From: Streptococcus sp. HMSC078D09
Lineage (GTDB): Bacteria; Bacillota; Bacilli; Lactobacillales; Streptococcaceae
DNA length: 37,670 bases
Direction of reading: 5' to 3'
Assembly: GCF_001813675.1 (NCBI RefSeq)
Contig: NZ_KV813675.1
Location: forward strand, 2,052-39,721
Position 1 is the stretch's first letter. Each line of letters opens with the position of its first letter. This document shows, one piece after another, positions 8,215 through 15,709 of this stretch. The translations under genes were made by a program, and so were the position numbers. The notes below the pieces were generated by a model that made no database searches, was not told the origin of the DNA, and worked only from the letters and a program-made list of their open reading frames with translations.

Positions 8215-8295
8215 ATGTCGCCAATCGAGTGGATATTAGTTATGCTCATTTTAATTTCAAGTGGTGTGACTATTTGGACATTGATAGTCGATTAG
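8215..8295 (+). CDS. 26-aa membrane microprotein
   Basis: The ATG at 8215 lies 8 bases after an excellent AAGGAGGTG site and directly abuts the repA stop. The peptide begins MSPIEWILVMLILISSGVTI and continues with WTLIVD, forming a single hydrophobic helix. It ends at TAG 8293-8295, and the methyltransferase start follows 17 bases later behind its own GGAAGGGGGG. The strong ribosome-binding site argues that it is translated. The function is unknown; possibilities are a type I toxin-like peptide or a coupling leader for the methyltransferase. Confidence 0.6.
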   Translation: MSPIEWILVMLILISSGVTIWTLIVD

Positions 8296-8312
8296 GAAGG
8301 GGGGATAAAGAA

Positions 8313-9671
8313 ATGAGATTTATTGATTTATTTTCAGGTATCGGTGGTTTTCGACTTGGAATGGAAAGTGTAGGACACGAGTGTATTGGATTTTGTGAGA
8401 TTGATAAATTTGCTAGAGAATCTTATAAGTCCATTTTTCAAACGGAAGGAGAAATAGAATTTCATGACATACGAGATGTTTCAGATGACGAATTTAAAAA
8501 ACTTAGAGGGAAAGTCGATATCATCTGTGGGGGATTCCCTTGTCAAGCATTTTCAATCGCAGGAAGACGATTGGGATTTGAAGATATTAGAGGAACTTTG
8601 TTCTTCGAAATTGCTCGGGCGGCCAAACAAATCCAACCACGTTTTCTTTTTCTTGAAAATGTTAAAGGCCTACTCAATCACGATAAGGGACGGACGTTCA
8701 CCACAATCCTTACCACACTTGATGAGTTGGGGTTTGATGTTGAGTGGCAGGTGCTTAACAGTAAGGATTTTGGCGTTCCCCAAAACAGAGAGAGGGTGTT
8801 TATTATCGGACATTCTAGAAAGAAAGGTACCAGACTCTTATTTCCTTTCAGACGAGAAGGTCAAGCAACTAACTCTGAGAATTTGAAAGCACTAGGAAAT
8901 TTGAATCCATCAAGAAGTGGAATGAGTGGTAAAGTCTATTATTCAGAAGGTCTTGCGCCAACCTTAGTTCGTGGAAAAGGAGAAGGATTTAAAGTTGCGA
9001 TTCCTTGTATGACACCAGACAGATTAGAAAAAAGACAAAATGGTAGACGTTTCAAGGATAATCAAGAGCCAATGTTTACTTTAAATACTCAGGATCGCCA
9101 TGGTATTGTCGTTGTTGGGGATTTACCAACTAGCTTTAAGGAAACTGGTCGCGTCTATGGAAGTGAGGGCTTATCTCCAACACTGACTACGATGCAAGGA
9201 GGAGATAAAATCCCCAAAATACTAATTCCAGAACCAATCCAATTTCTAAAAGTACGGGAAGCAACGAAAAAAGGATATGCTCAAGCAGAGATTGGAGATT
9301 CAATCAATTTAGAAAGACCAAGTTCTCAGTATCGGCGTGGTAGAGTTGGAAAAGGTATAGCGAATACGTTAACAACTAGTGGTCAAATGGGAGTAGTAGT
9401 TGCTAGTTATGAAGGAGAAGATAAACAAGTTTATCATGTAGCCGGTGTATTAATAGATGGACAATTTTACCGTTTGAGAATACGACGAATCACTCCTAAA
9501 GAGTGTTTTCGCCTGCAGGGCTTTCCTGATTGGGCTTTTGAAGCTGCTAGAAAAGTCTCTAGTAATAGTCAGCTCTATAAACAAGCTGGTAATAGCGTAA
9601 CAGTACCTGTGATTGCTGCAATCGCAAAGAAATTAAAAGAAGTAGAGGAAAAAGATGAAAGCTTTAAATAA
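8313..9671 (+). CDS. DNA (cytosine-5-)-methyltransferase
   Basis: 452 residues from ATG 8313, which is preceded by AGGAAGGGGGGAT. The TTG-started longer frame overlaps the microprotein and is not used. C5-methyltransferase motifs appear in order: motif I FSGIGGFRLGME, motif IV GGFPCQAFS with the catalytic Cys, motif VI LENVKGLL, motif VIII QNRERVFIIG and motif X QAGNSVTVPVIAAI. The target-recognition region has three related segments (SEGLAPTLVRGKGEG, SEGLSPTLTTMQGG, KGIANTLTTSGQMG). It methylates cytosine in a specific sequence that cannot be predicted here. No restriction endonuclease is adjacent, so it is an orphan enzyme that probably protects the ICE or modifies the host. Its end overlaps the next gene by 17 bases. 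Confidence 0.93.
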   Translation: MRFIDLFSGIGGFRLGMESVGHECIGFCEIDKFARESYKSIFQTEGEIEFHDIRDVSDDEFKKLRGKVDIICGGFPCQAFSIAGRRLGFEDIRGTLFFEIARAAKQIQPRFLFLENVKGLLNHDKGRTFTTILTTLDELGFDVEWQVLNSKDFGVPQNRERVFIIGHSRKKGTRLLFPFRREGQATNSENLKALGNLNPSRSGMSGKVYYSEGLAPTLVRGKGEGFKVAIPCMTPDRLEKRQNGRRFKDNQEPMFTLNTQDRHGIVVVGDLPTSFKETGRVYGSEGLSPTLTTMQGGDKIPKILIPEPIQFLKVREATKKGYAQAEIGDSINLERPSSQYRRGRVGKGIANTLTTSGQMGVVVASYEGEDKQVYHVAGVLIDGQFYRLRIRRITPKECFRLQGFPDWAFEAARKVSSNSQLYKQAGNSVTVPVIAAIAKKLKEVEEKDESFK

Positions 9672-10104
9672 AGAGTCAATACTAGATTGTGATGAATTAG
9701 AAACACAATTACATGATGCAGAGATCAAACAGCTGGATGAACAAATATTTTTGATGCCCAATTATCCATGTGAGTTTGAAGTGACATTTTTAGATGATTA
9801 CCATAAAAAACATAATTACCCACTATTTTATGAATCCTATCTTCAAAACGTTATGGAATTCCTTGAAAGTCAGGATATAAAGAACGGAGCTGATGCCTTT
9901 GTAGATGATAATCAAAATCTTGTTTTTGTTTTATATGGACAAGGCTATCGAGCCGAGGGAAAAGAGGGAATACTTACAACCCAAGTAACTGTAAAAGCCT
10001 ATGATGAAGACAAGAAATCAATTAACTTCTCAGATCTATTAGATTCCTTAATCGTCTCAGAATATCAAATGGAACCGAATCTTTGGGAGGTCTCCCATGA
10101 TTGA
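9655..10104 (+). CDS. Uncharacterised ICE protein (149 aa)
   Basis: The start at 9655 lies inside the end of the methyltransferase gene, with GAGGAAAAAG before it. The protein is acidic and soluble, with no membrane segment. The core LMPNYPCEFEVTFLDDYHKK, followed by FVLYGQGYRAEGKEG, looks like a small alpha-beta domain. It resembles proteins of unknown function (possibly DUF5960) seen at this position in streptococcal ICEs; this is from memory and not verified. It overlaps the next gene by 8 bases, so the two are probably coupled. The function is unknown. Confidence 0.7.
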   Translation: MKALNKESILDCDELETQLHDAEIKQLDEQIFLMPNYPCEFEVTFLDDYHKKHNYPLFYESYLQNVMEFLESQDIKNGADAFVDDNQNLVFVLYGQGYRAEGKEGILTTQVTVKAYDEDKKSINFSDLLDSLIVSEYQMEPNLWEVSHD

Positions 10105-10477
10105 TCTCTATCTAAGTAAAAATAACCATAGAAATCAACTTCTTTTAGATTTCTTTCAAAACTACGGAATAGAGGTATCTTGTCATTCGATTTCTGAAAT
10201 GACAAAGGACAAATTAATTGAGATGATGAGCTATTCTTCAGATTGTTTTGAGTTTTTATCTCCTAATTTATTACGATTTAAGAACCGTGACAATCTAAGA
10301 TTAACGGATTTCATCGAAATGATATTAAAAAATCCTGAACTAAGCATCAGACTTCCTCTTGCAGTTTCAAATAAGAGAGTTTATCCAAATCTGAATTTGG
10401 AAGAGGCTAGAGCTCTATTGCCAAGAGATACGAAACAATTGATTTACATGGCACAAACACATTATTTATCTAACTAA
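10097..10477 (+). CDS. Spx/ArsC-fold protein without the redox CXXC motif
   Basis: 126 residues, close to the size of Spx (about 131). MIDLYLSKNNHRNQLLLDFF lines up with the start of Spx, but the CXXC position reads KNNHRNQ, so the redox switch is absent. LTDFIEMILKNPELSIRLPL followed by KRVYPNLNLEEARALLPRD matches the conserved Spx/ArsC C-terminal half (LIQKNPGLLRRPI, EDEIRRFLPR type). Spx binds the alpha C-terminal domain of RNA polymerase. An ICE-borne cysteine-less homologue could bind it constitutively or compete with host Spx; this is inference. It has no arsenate-reductase residues, so detoxification is unlikely. Confidence 0.65.
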   Translation: MIDLYLSKNNHRNQLLLDFFQNYGIEVSCHSISEMTKDKLIEMMSYSSDCFEFLSPNLLRFKNRDNLRLTDFIEMILKNPELSIRLPLAVSNKRVYPNLNLEEARALLPRDTKQLIYMAQTHYLSN

Positions 10478-10489
10478 AGGAGAAGCAAT

Positions 10490-10723
10490 ATGGCTGAACG
10501 ATTTTGGGAGAACTTGTCCATTATTTTGGCTGAAAGAAATATTAGCTGGATTGAGTTAACCAGAAAAATGTTTGCGGGAGAGTTTCACTATCCAAGTGAA
10601 TTGAATCGTTTGTATCAAAAGATTCGTCACTACAAGATGGAACAACGAATGCCTCAAAGTCCATGGGTAGAAAGGATTGTGCAGGTATTAGATTTAGATT
10701 ATGAAGATTTATTTCGGAGGTAA
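10490..10723 (+). CDS. Small XRE/Cro-like DNA-binding protein (77 aa)
   Basis: ATG at 10490 after AAAGGAGAAGCAAT. The layout FWENLSIILAERNISWIELTRKM, then SELNRLYQKIRHYKMEQRMP and WVERIVQVLDLDYEDLFRR, fits a small helix-turn-helix repressor fold in which the tail ENLF/EDLF-type segment is common. It stands 2 bases before the CPBP protease gene. A regulator of the left ICE module is likely, but its operator cannot be identified. Confidence 0.6.
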   Translation: MAERFWENLSIILAERNISWIELTRKMFAGEFHYPSELNRLYQKIRHYKMEQRMPQSPWVERIVQVLDLDYEDLFRR

Positions 10724-10725
10724 CT

Positions 10726-11313
10726 ATGAAAAGAATAATTCCAGTTTATATATTCCAACAAGTAAATGTCCTATTGGTATCTCTATACTTATTGAAATTT
10801 CTTTGTATCGGTGAGTTAACTATACTACAGATTCTCTATAGTTCGTCACTCATTTCTTTTTTATGGATGTATGGCCAACGCAAACAAGCTCATAAGGTCA
10901 ATATGAAATCTAGGATGAAATGGCTTGGTATTGGATTCGTTAGCCTACTGATTATAAGTCTATGTTTTAGCCTAATCCATGCTCAAGGAACTACGAATCA
11001 AGCAAACTTAATTGGCCTTCAACATCAAGTCCCTTGGTTTTCATTTTTATTGTTCTTAATCAATGCGAGTATGGTTGAAGAATTTCTGTATCGAGAAATT
11101 TTATGGAACTTGGTTAGAAAATTAGATATTCGAGTTGCTTTGACAAGTGTTTTATTTGCCTTAGCACATCATCCAGGAACCATTCTAGCTTGGTGTTTAT
11201 ATGTTTCACTTGGGATGTTTTTAGGGCTTGTACGCTACAAATCGGACTTATGGGGCAGTATGGGGCTACATTTGGTGTGGAACCTACTAGTTTATAGTTT
11301 GCTGCTTTTTTAA
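10726..11313 (+). CDS. CPBP family intramembrane metalloprotease
   Basis: 195 residues with about six hydrophobic helices. The catalytic motif EEFLYRE (about residues 118-124) is the EExxxR signature. ALAHHPG and GLHLVWN supply the second and third histidine-containing motifs. Family members include CAAX proteases and bacteriocin self-immunity proteins in Gram-positive bacteria, acting in the membrane. It is the last gene of the left operon. A bacteriocin cassette lies 2 kb downstream, so a role in immunity is possible but unproven. A decayed second copy of its 3' half lies at 12266-12480. Confidence 0.85.
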   Translation: MKRIIPVYIFQQVNVLLVSLYLLKFLCIGELTILQILYSSSLISFLWMYGQRKQAHKVNMKSRMKWLGIGFVSLLIISLCFSLIHAQGTTNQANLIGLQHQVPWFSFLLFLINASMVEEFLYREILWNLVRKLDIRVALTSVLFALAHHPGTILAWCLYVSLGMFLGLVRYKSDLWGSMGLHLVWNLLVYSLLLF

Positions 11314-11356
11314 AATAGGTGCCCTGATTTTTAGATATTCATAATGAATGTAATTG

Positions 11357-11385
11357 TTGACAAATATGGACTAATTGCGTATAAT
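11357..11385 (+). promoter_or_regulatory. Consensus promoter of the 11.4-kb RNA gene
   Basis: TTGACA (11357-11362) and TATAAT (11380-11385) are both perfect matches with an ideal 17-bp spacer. Transcription should start near 11392. Confidence 0.9.
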
Positions 11386-11391
11386 GAAGAT

Positions 11392-11588
11392 AATTAAATG
11401 ATATAATTACTTGTGGGCTAGTGGATATGGTCTGCACCCGCCTGTGGGCTCCGCTCTCAGTTCAGACTGTTTGTTGAGAAAAAGAATAGCAGGACTGCCT
11501 ACCCTTGAGGAATAGATAGGGCATATCTAGCGTGAGGTGAAACTCAATACGTGGGAGAGAAGGAAGCAGGAGCTTCCTTCTCTTTTTT
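11392..11588 (+). ncRNA. Predicted structured RNA upstream of the nuclease-like gene
   Basis: About 197 nt lie between a perfect promoter and a perfect terminator, with no ORF that fits. The sequence is richer in G and C than its surroundings. Helices that can form include GTCTG with CAGAC (about 11430 and 11463), CCCT (11502-11505) with AGGG (11518-11521), and TGAG (11533-11536) with CTCA (11543-11546). TGTGGGCT occurs twice, 31 bp apart (11412 and 11443). The layout promoter - RNA - terminator - toxin-like gene resembles type III toxin-antitoxin loci, but classic tandem repeats are absent. It could also be an attenuator leader. No known riboswitch or T-box signature was recognised. Confidence 0.65.
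11556..11588 (+). terminator. Perfect terminator between the RNA and the PBECR4-like gene
   Basis: A 12-bp perfect stem, AGAGAAGGAAGC (11556-11567) with GCTTCCTTCTCT (11572-11583), closes loop AGGA and is followed by T residues to 11588. The ribosome-binding site AGGAG of the next gene starts at the very next base. Confidence 0.95.
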
Positions 11589-11602
11589 AGGAGAAAATTC
11601 AA

Positions 11603-12238
11603 ATGACTTATACTTTGGAATGGCTAAAGACTTTTGATGGAGAGATTGATATTCTCAATATTAAGATGAATTGCTTGGCCAATACTATTGAGAAAAATGT
11701 TTCTCAGTACAAATATATTTATCAGACAAATATGGAGAACTGTCCTGAAATTATTCTATCAGTCCCAAACTCCTCCATTCCTCATCTATTAGGATTATCT
11801 AGAGAACATCATGTTAATTTACCAACTAATAATGCAGGGAGTATTTTTGAAGGATTAAAAGATGATTGGACATTGGAAAGCCTGAATAAAGCTGATAATG
11901 GTTGGTTCAACGAAAATAAATTCAAAATAGTTGGAACCTTGTTGCTTTATCAAATGTTACATGTAATGGAGTGTAAATTCTATACAACTGATGGCATTTT
12001 GAATAGAAGAGTTGGTAGCCGATTTAGAAGAGATAATATTTATTTTGTAGTCTTTAAATTAAGTAATGGTATTAGTTATACAGTAGAACTATCACGTGAA
12101 CAAGGTAATCAATACTTTCCAAGAAGCCTTAAAATCAATGATACCTCCGTTACAGATTGTAGAGAAATAGAGCTTAGACTCATTAATAAGATTAGATTTA
12201 AGCCAGTTAAGGCAAGAAAGGTGAAATGGCCATCATGA
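11603..12238 (+). CDS. PBECR4-like putative nuclease protein
   Basis: 211 residues, no signal peptide or membrane span. The C-terminal half contains FRRDNIYFVVFKLSNGISYT and PRSLKINDTSV. From memory, this and the preceding FKIVGTLLLYQMLHVMECKF resemble the PBECR4 domain (barnase/EndoU/colicin/RelE-like nucleases of mobile elements). That family assignment is tentative. ATG at 11603 has AGGAG 9 bases upstream. The gene is reached only by read-through of the strong terminator or by a promoter not visible. It has no neighbouring protein antitoxin. It sits between an intact and a decayed copy of the CPBP gene, so it probably arrived together with its RNA. Confidence 0.55.
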   Translation: MTYTLEWLKTFDGEIDILNIKMNCLANTIEKNVSQYKYIYQTNMENCPEIILSVPNSSIPHLLGLSREHHVNLPTNNAGSIFEGLKDDWTLESLNKADNGWFNENKFKIVGTLLLYQMLHVMECKFYTTDGILNRRVGSRFRRDNIYFVVFKLSNGISYTVELSREQGNQYFPRSLKINDTSVTDCREIELRLINKIRFKPVKARKVKWPS

Positions 12239-12265
12239 TTTAAAAATTGAAATCATGATTACATC

Positions 12266-12480
12266 ACTATTCTTTTCTTAACAAATGTGAGTATTGTCGA
12301 AGAATTTCTGTATCGAGAAATTTTATGAAAGTTAATCAGAAAATTAGATATCAGAGTTTCTTTGACAAGCATTTTATCTTGCTGTTTGTATGTTTTTACT
12401 AGAAATGTTTCTAGGGCTTCATTTGGAGTGGAAACTATTAGTCCATGGCTTACTTCTTCTTTATAATAGGTGGTCTAGCT
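12266..12480 (+). pseudogene. Decayed second copy of the CPBP protease gene 3' half
   Basis: From about 12266 the DNA closely follows 11060-11330 of the intact CPBP gene. The block GAAGAATTTCTGTATCGAGA is identical in both copies and encodes the EEFLYRE motif. The copy has an early stop after the motif (TTTTATGAAAG), and segments equivalent to about 11160-11195 and 11230-11265 are missing. Similarity continues a few bases past the stop codon. It is not translatable and marks an old duplication or recombination between related ICEs. Confidence 0.8.
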
Positions 12481-12530
12481 TACTTATAGATTCAGTTTGA
12501 AATAAAAAACTAAATGAATTGATTTTAAAG

Positions 12531-12573
12531 AAATAAAATGCTAACAGATATATAAGATGTTAGCATTTTATTT
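12531..12573. terminator. Perfect 16-bp inverted repeat, bidirectional terminator
   Basis: AAATAAAATGCTAACA (12531-12546) pairs with TGTTAGCATTTTATTT (12558-12573) without mismatch around an 11-nt loop. The A and T arms allow termination in either direction. It directly precedes the abiEi remnant. Confidence 0.85.
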
Positions 12574-12591
12574 CTAAGAAAGGAGAATGAA

Positions 12592-13087
12592 ATGGTTGAT
12601 AAAAGAGAAAAACTGATGAACTCTTTCAATCAGTATGGTTTTTTAACTTTTAAACAAGTAATAGATGAAAATTTACACTACAAAACCTTATTGAAAATGC
12701 TTGCAGAAGGAAAAATCGATGCTGAAGAAAAAGGGTTATATCGCTTACCTGATATTTATTTAGATGAGTGGTTTGTCCTTCAGTATCGATTTCCAAAGGG
12801 AATCTTTTCTTTGGAGAAAGCACTTTGGTTACATAGTTTATCTTTGACTATCCCTTTTAACATGACGATGAGTTTTCCTTATGGTACGAATACCAAAAAC
12901 ATTAAGGAAGCAGATATATGTCCTATTATTTTACGCTCTCACTATAGTGAAGGAATTATTGAAATAGAGCGCCTTCCTGGTCGATTTATTAAAGTTTATG
13001 AAGTTGAACGAGTTTTGGTTGAATGTCTATGCCCAGCTATTTAAAGTAACTGATAAGTTACAATCTTATACGGAGGTGCTATCTTAA
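12592..13087 (+). pseudogene. abiEi: abiEi-type antitoxin gene with internal deletion and frameshift
   Basis: The first 140 codons read as the N-terminal winged helix and core of an AbiEi-type antitoxin (REKLMNSFNQYGFLTFKQV, YRLPDIYLDEWFVLQYRF, IEIERLPGRFIKVYEVERVL). After ERVLVECL the frame runs into a stop at 13042-13044. In the +1 frame, 13028-13087 reads YAQLFKVTDKLQSYTEVLS and a stop, which is the typical AbiEi C-terminus. About 30-40 codons have therefore been lost with a frameshift. No abiEii toxin gene follows, only a 14-codon ATG frame at 13087. AbiE is a type IV toxin-antitoxin and phage abortive-infection system common in these ICEs. Here it is dead. Confidence 0.8.
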
Positions 13088-13197
13088 TGTTTTTTAATAC
13101 AAAAACTTTAATAGTTTTAGAATTTGGTTGATAGCTTATGAATAAACAGCTATATTTTTTTGATTATTAAATATTCAAAAATCTATTATATAATTAG

Positions 13198-13226
13198 TTG
13201 AAATTATATGTTGTAAGTGTTATAAT
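13198..13226 (+). promoter_or_regulatory. Promoter of the bacteriocin cassette
   Basis: TTGAAA (13198-13203), a 17-bp spacer and TATAAT (13221-13226). A leader of about 110 nt follows; in it TTGCTC (from about 13241) can pair with GAGCAA (from about 13278). Confidence 0.8.
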
Positions 13227-13340
13227 ACAGGCGAAAAGGGTTGCTCTGGAAAGGAGAAAAAACGGAAACTATATTTTGAGCAATTCATAATTTTATTGTT
13301 AAATAAAGCTTTTAATTCTAATTATGGAAGGTGAACAGTC

Positions 13341-13637
13341 ATGAAAACGAGTAAAATTATCCTTTCTGTCTTAACTGTAATTATTAGTTGTAGCTTAGCG
13401 TGTCCTGTATTTGCTGATTGGGTATCTGGTGGTAACTGGAGTTACGGAGGTTATCATAATCCAGGCAATTGGGGAGCATTCTCAAATTATTTCCACGACT
13501 ATCGATGGCATTGGTCAAGTGTGACTCGAGCAAGTGACAGCAGAGCTAATGTAGGTTATGCTTCTGCTCATTACACATCAAGATCGTTCATAAATACAAG
13601 TTTTGGTGAAACTGCATACTTTAATTATGGATTTTAA
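13341..13637 (+). CDS. Lactococcin 972 family bacteriocin precursor
   Basis: 98 residues, ATG at 13341 after GGAAGGTGA. A Sec signal peptide (residues 1-25, MKTSKIILSVLTVIISCSLA then CPVFA) precedes a mature peptide of about 73 residues rich in Trp, Tyr, Gly, Ser and His (DWVSGGNWSYGG, HWSSVTRASDSRANVGYASA, ETAYFNYGF). Lactococcin 972 is a secreted, non-pore-forming bacteriocin that binds lipid II and blocks septum formation in sensitive cells. The downstream membrane protein and ABC ATPase are the standard partners and confirm the call. It has its own promoter and is followed by a long processing-type hairpin. Confidence 0.9.
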   Translation: MKTSKIILSVLTVIISCSLACPVFADWVSGGNWSYGGYHNPGNWGAFSNYFHDYRWHWSSVTRASDSRANVGYASAHYTSRSFINTSFGETAYFNYGF

Positions 13638-13645
13638 TTGCTAAG

Positions 13646-13682
13646 GTTTATCCTAGAGAGAAGAAATCTCTCTAGGATAAAC
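13646..13682. promoter_or_regulatory. Perfect 16-bp hairpin between bacteriocin and transporter genes
   Basis: GTTTATCCTAGAGAGA (13646-13661) pairs with TCTCTCTAGGATAAAC (13667-13682) around loop AGAAA. There is no T run after it, so it is not a simple terminator. It is placed to stabilise the short bacteriocin mRNA or attenuate the transporter genes. Confidence 0.75.
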
Positions 13683-13698
13683 TAGAAAGAGTAGAATT

Positions 13699-15708
13699 AT
13701 GAAACGTTTATTTATACATTTCTCGAACCTTTTTATTCTAATCTTTCTGCTTTGGATTGCCTTTATTTCACCTAATACGGTCATCCATCGAAGCCTACCT
13801 GTAATAGGGATTCTTCAACAAGAAAGGGAAGTTGTTTATGAAGAGCTTTCATCTAGCTTAGATCAGTTAGCAAAGGAAAACAATAGTTTGATTGCTCGTC
13901 AGATTCAAAAAACGGATTCTAAAGGGCAAGTCAAGTTTTCGTATGATATCTACGGAGAAGGAGCACTTCCTAATGGCATCAAAAAAGAAGAGAAAGAATT
14001 CGTTGCAAAGGAAAGTTTGCTTACCAATTACTATATACTATCTGGGAATTTAACCCTTGAAAAATTGGATCAAAAACTCCACGATCTTGGTTTTTCAAAA
14101 AGTTTCATGAATAAGCCCAATCCCCTGCAAAATTTTATGGTATTTTTTAGTTCGGGTTCCCAATCTCTAGCCTTGGTTATTTTTATCATCAGCTTTGCTG
14201 CATTGACCATTATTCAAAAAACACTTGAAATGAGAAGTGCAGGGATTCGTTACATTTCTGGAATAAGACGATACCAGCTCTTTGGACATTCTCTCATGGA
14301 AGACGGTAAAGAATTGTTTTTAGGGTGTATTGGTGGAAGTGTCTTAGGAGCTATTCTGATTTATTATTTTCAATTGACCCCTTTTGCCTATTCTCTCATC
14401 ATTTCAGCTAGTATTATTTACAATACACTTTTATTTATTTTATCTGCTTTCCTATCCTTTTTCTTTGCATTCAGTATTCAAACAGTACACTTGGTTAGCC
14501 TTTTAAAGGGGAAAATTCCATTAAAAAGAGTCTTGTTTTTTCTCTTTACATGTCAATTTCTTGCAATCACTGTCATTGGTCTCTCAATTCATCGTGTCAG
14601 CATCTATGGCTCTATCTGGCAGACTTATCAAGAGGGAAGTTTGGCTTGGTCTAAAGAGACAAATTGGATACAAATTAGTGTGAATCGGGAAGAGGTTTTA
14701 CAAAAGATAAACAAAGAAATGCAAAATGAACAAAGAGCTAAATGGTCTAAACTGATCGAGTCTGGCATTGAAAAAGGTGGACTTTTGGTCCATCATCAGC
14801 TTGCCGCATTTAATTCAAAAGGCTTCATGAACGATCCTAGAACAGGGAGAGAGCTTTCGATCACAGATTACGATCCTCTTGCCAACACCCTGTATGTAAC
14901 ACCAAATTACCTTGATATCCAAAGGATCTTAGTTTCCCCTGAGGAAAAAGAGCGCTTGAATCACTTGCAAGCTGGAGAATTTGGACTCTTGCTTCCTGAA
15001 AAGTTGAAAGGGCAAGAAGAGGAGTTGAAAAAACGCTATGAAGATTATCTGACTCCTAGTGATGAACAAGGAAAGAGTCAGTTGCCTATGAAAGCACGGG
15101 TGACCTATCTTCCTAACAACCAAAAACGATTTATCTATAATAATACACCGATGATCTATCAGCAATTCTTGACAGACCCGATTTTGGTTGTTGTTCTACC
15201 TAGAAGCTTTGGTGGCTACGATAATCCTTATTTCTCTCATCTTAATTCTTATCTTTACTTTGATGGTCTGGAAAAAAGCAAGAAACTAGTAGTTGAGAAT
15301 GGGCTTGAAAAAAATGTTAGTCAATATGACTATGCGGCGTCTGTATACCAGCAGATGATCCAAACCATTCAATTAGAGAATCTCATTACCATTGCAGGAG
15401 GAATCTTTGCAATAGCTACTTCCATACTACTCTTTAACACCATGAATTTCCTCTATTTTGAAGAGTTTAGAAGACCAATCTTCTTGAAGAAGATTGCAGG
15501 TCTGGGATTTGTAAAGATTCACCAAATGATTTTGCTCTCAGAAAGTATCCTCTTACTATTAGGAAGCTTCCTGACATTCCTTCTCACTCAAGAATGGTGG
15601 ATTGCTCTTGTCACTCTCTTGCTATTTATTACTAATGCTTGGTTTATTCTCCTGTACCGGTCTCATAAAGAAGACCACTTGTTAGCCACTGTACTGAAAG
15701 GAGCCTAA
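13699..15708 (+). CDS. Bacteriocin-associated integral membrane protein (lactococcin 972 type)
   Basis: 669 residues. An N-terminal membrane helix (FILIFLLWIAFISP) is followed by an extracellular stretch, a group of membrane helices at about residues 150-310, a large soluble loop (about 320-555) and three or four C-terminal helices (ENLITIAGGIFAIATSILLF onward). This matches the seven-helix bacteriocin-associated membrane proteins (DUF1430 type) found with lactococcin 972 genes. Topology resembles FtsX/MacB permeases. With the ABC ATPase, which starts one base after its stop, it probably exports the peptide or gives self-immunity; which of the two is not settled for the family. Confidence 0.85.
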   Translation: MKRLFIHFSNLFILIFLLWIAFISPNTVIHRSLPVIGILQQEREVVYEELSSSLDQLAKENNSLIARQIQKTDSKGQVKFSYDIYGEGALPNGIKKEEKEFVAKESLLTNYYILSGNLTLEKLDQKLHDLGFSKSFMNKPNPLQNFMVFFSSGSQSLALVIFIISFAALTIIQKTLEMRSAGIRYISGIRRYQLFGHSLMEDGKELFLGCIGGSVLGAILIYYFQLTPFAYSLIISASIIYNTLLFILSAFLSFFFAFSIQTVHLVSLLKGKIPLKRVLFFLFTCQFLAITVIGLSIHRVSIYGSIWQTYQEGSLAWSKETNWIQISVNREEVLQKINKEMQNEQRAKWSKLIESGIEKGGLLVHHQLAAFNSKGFMNDPRTGRELSITDYDPLANTLYVTPNYLDIQRILVSPEEKERLNHLQAGEFGLLLPEKLKGQEEELKKRYEDYLTPSDEQGKSQLPMKARVTYLPNNQKRFIYNNTPMIYQQFLTDPILVVVLPRSFGGYDNPYFSHLNSYLYFDGLEKSKKLVVENGLEKNVSQYDYAASVYQQMIQTIQLENLITIAGGIFAIATSILLFNTMNFLYFEEFRRPIFLKKIAGLGFVKIHQMILLSESILLLLGSFLTFLLTQEWWIALVTLLLFITNAWFILLYRSHKEDHLLATVLKGA

Positions 15709-15709
15709 T

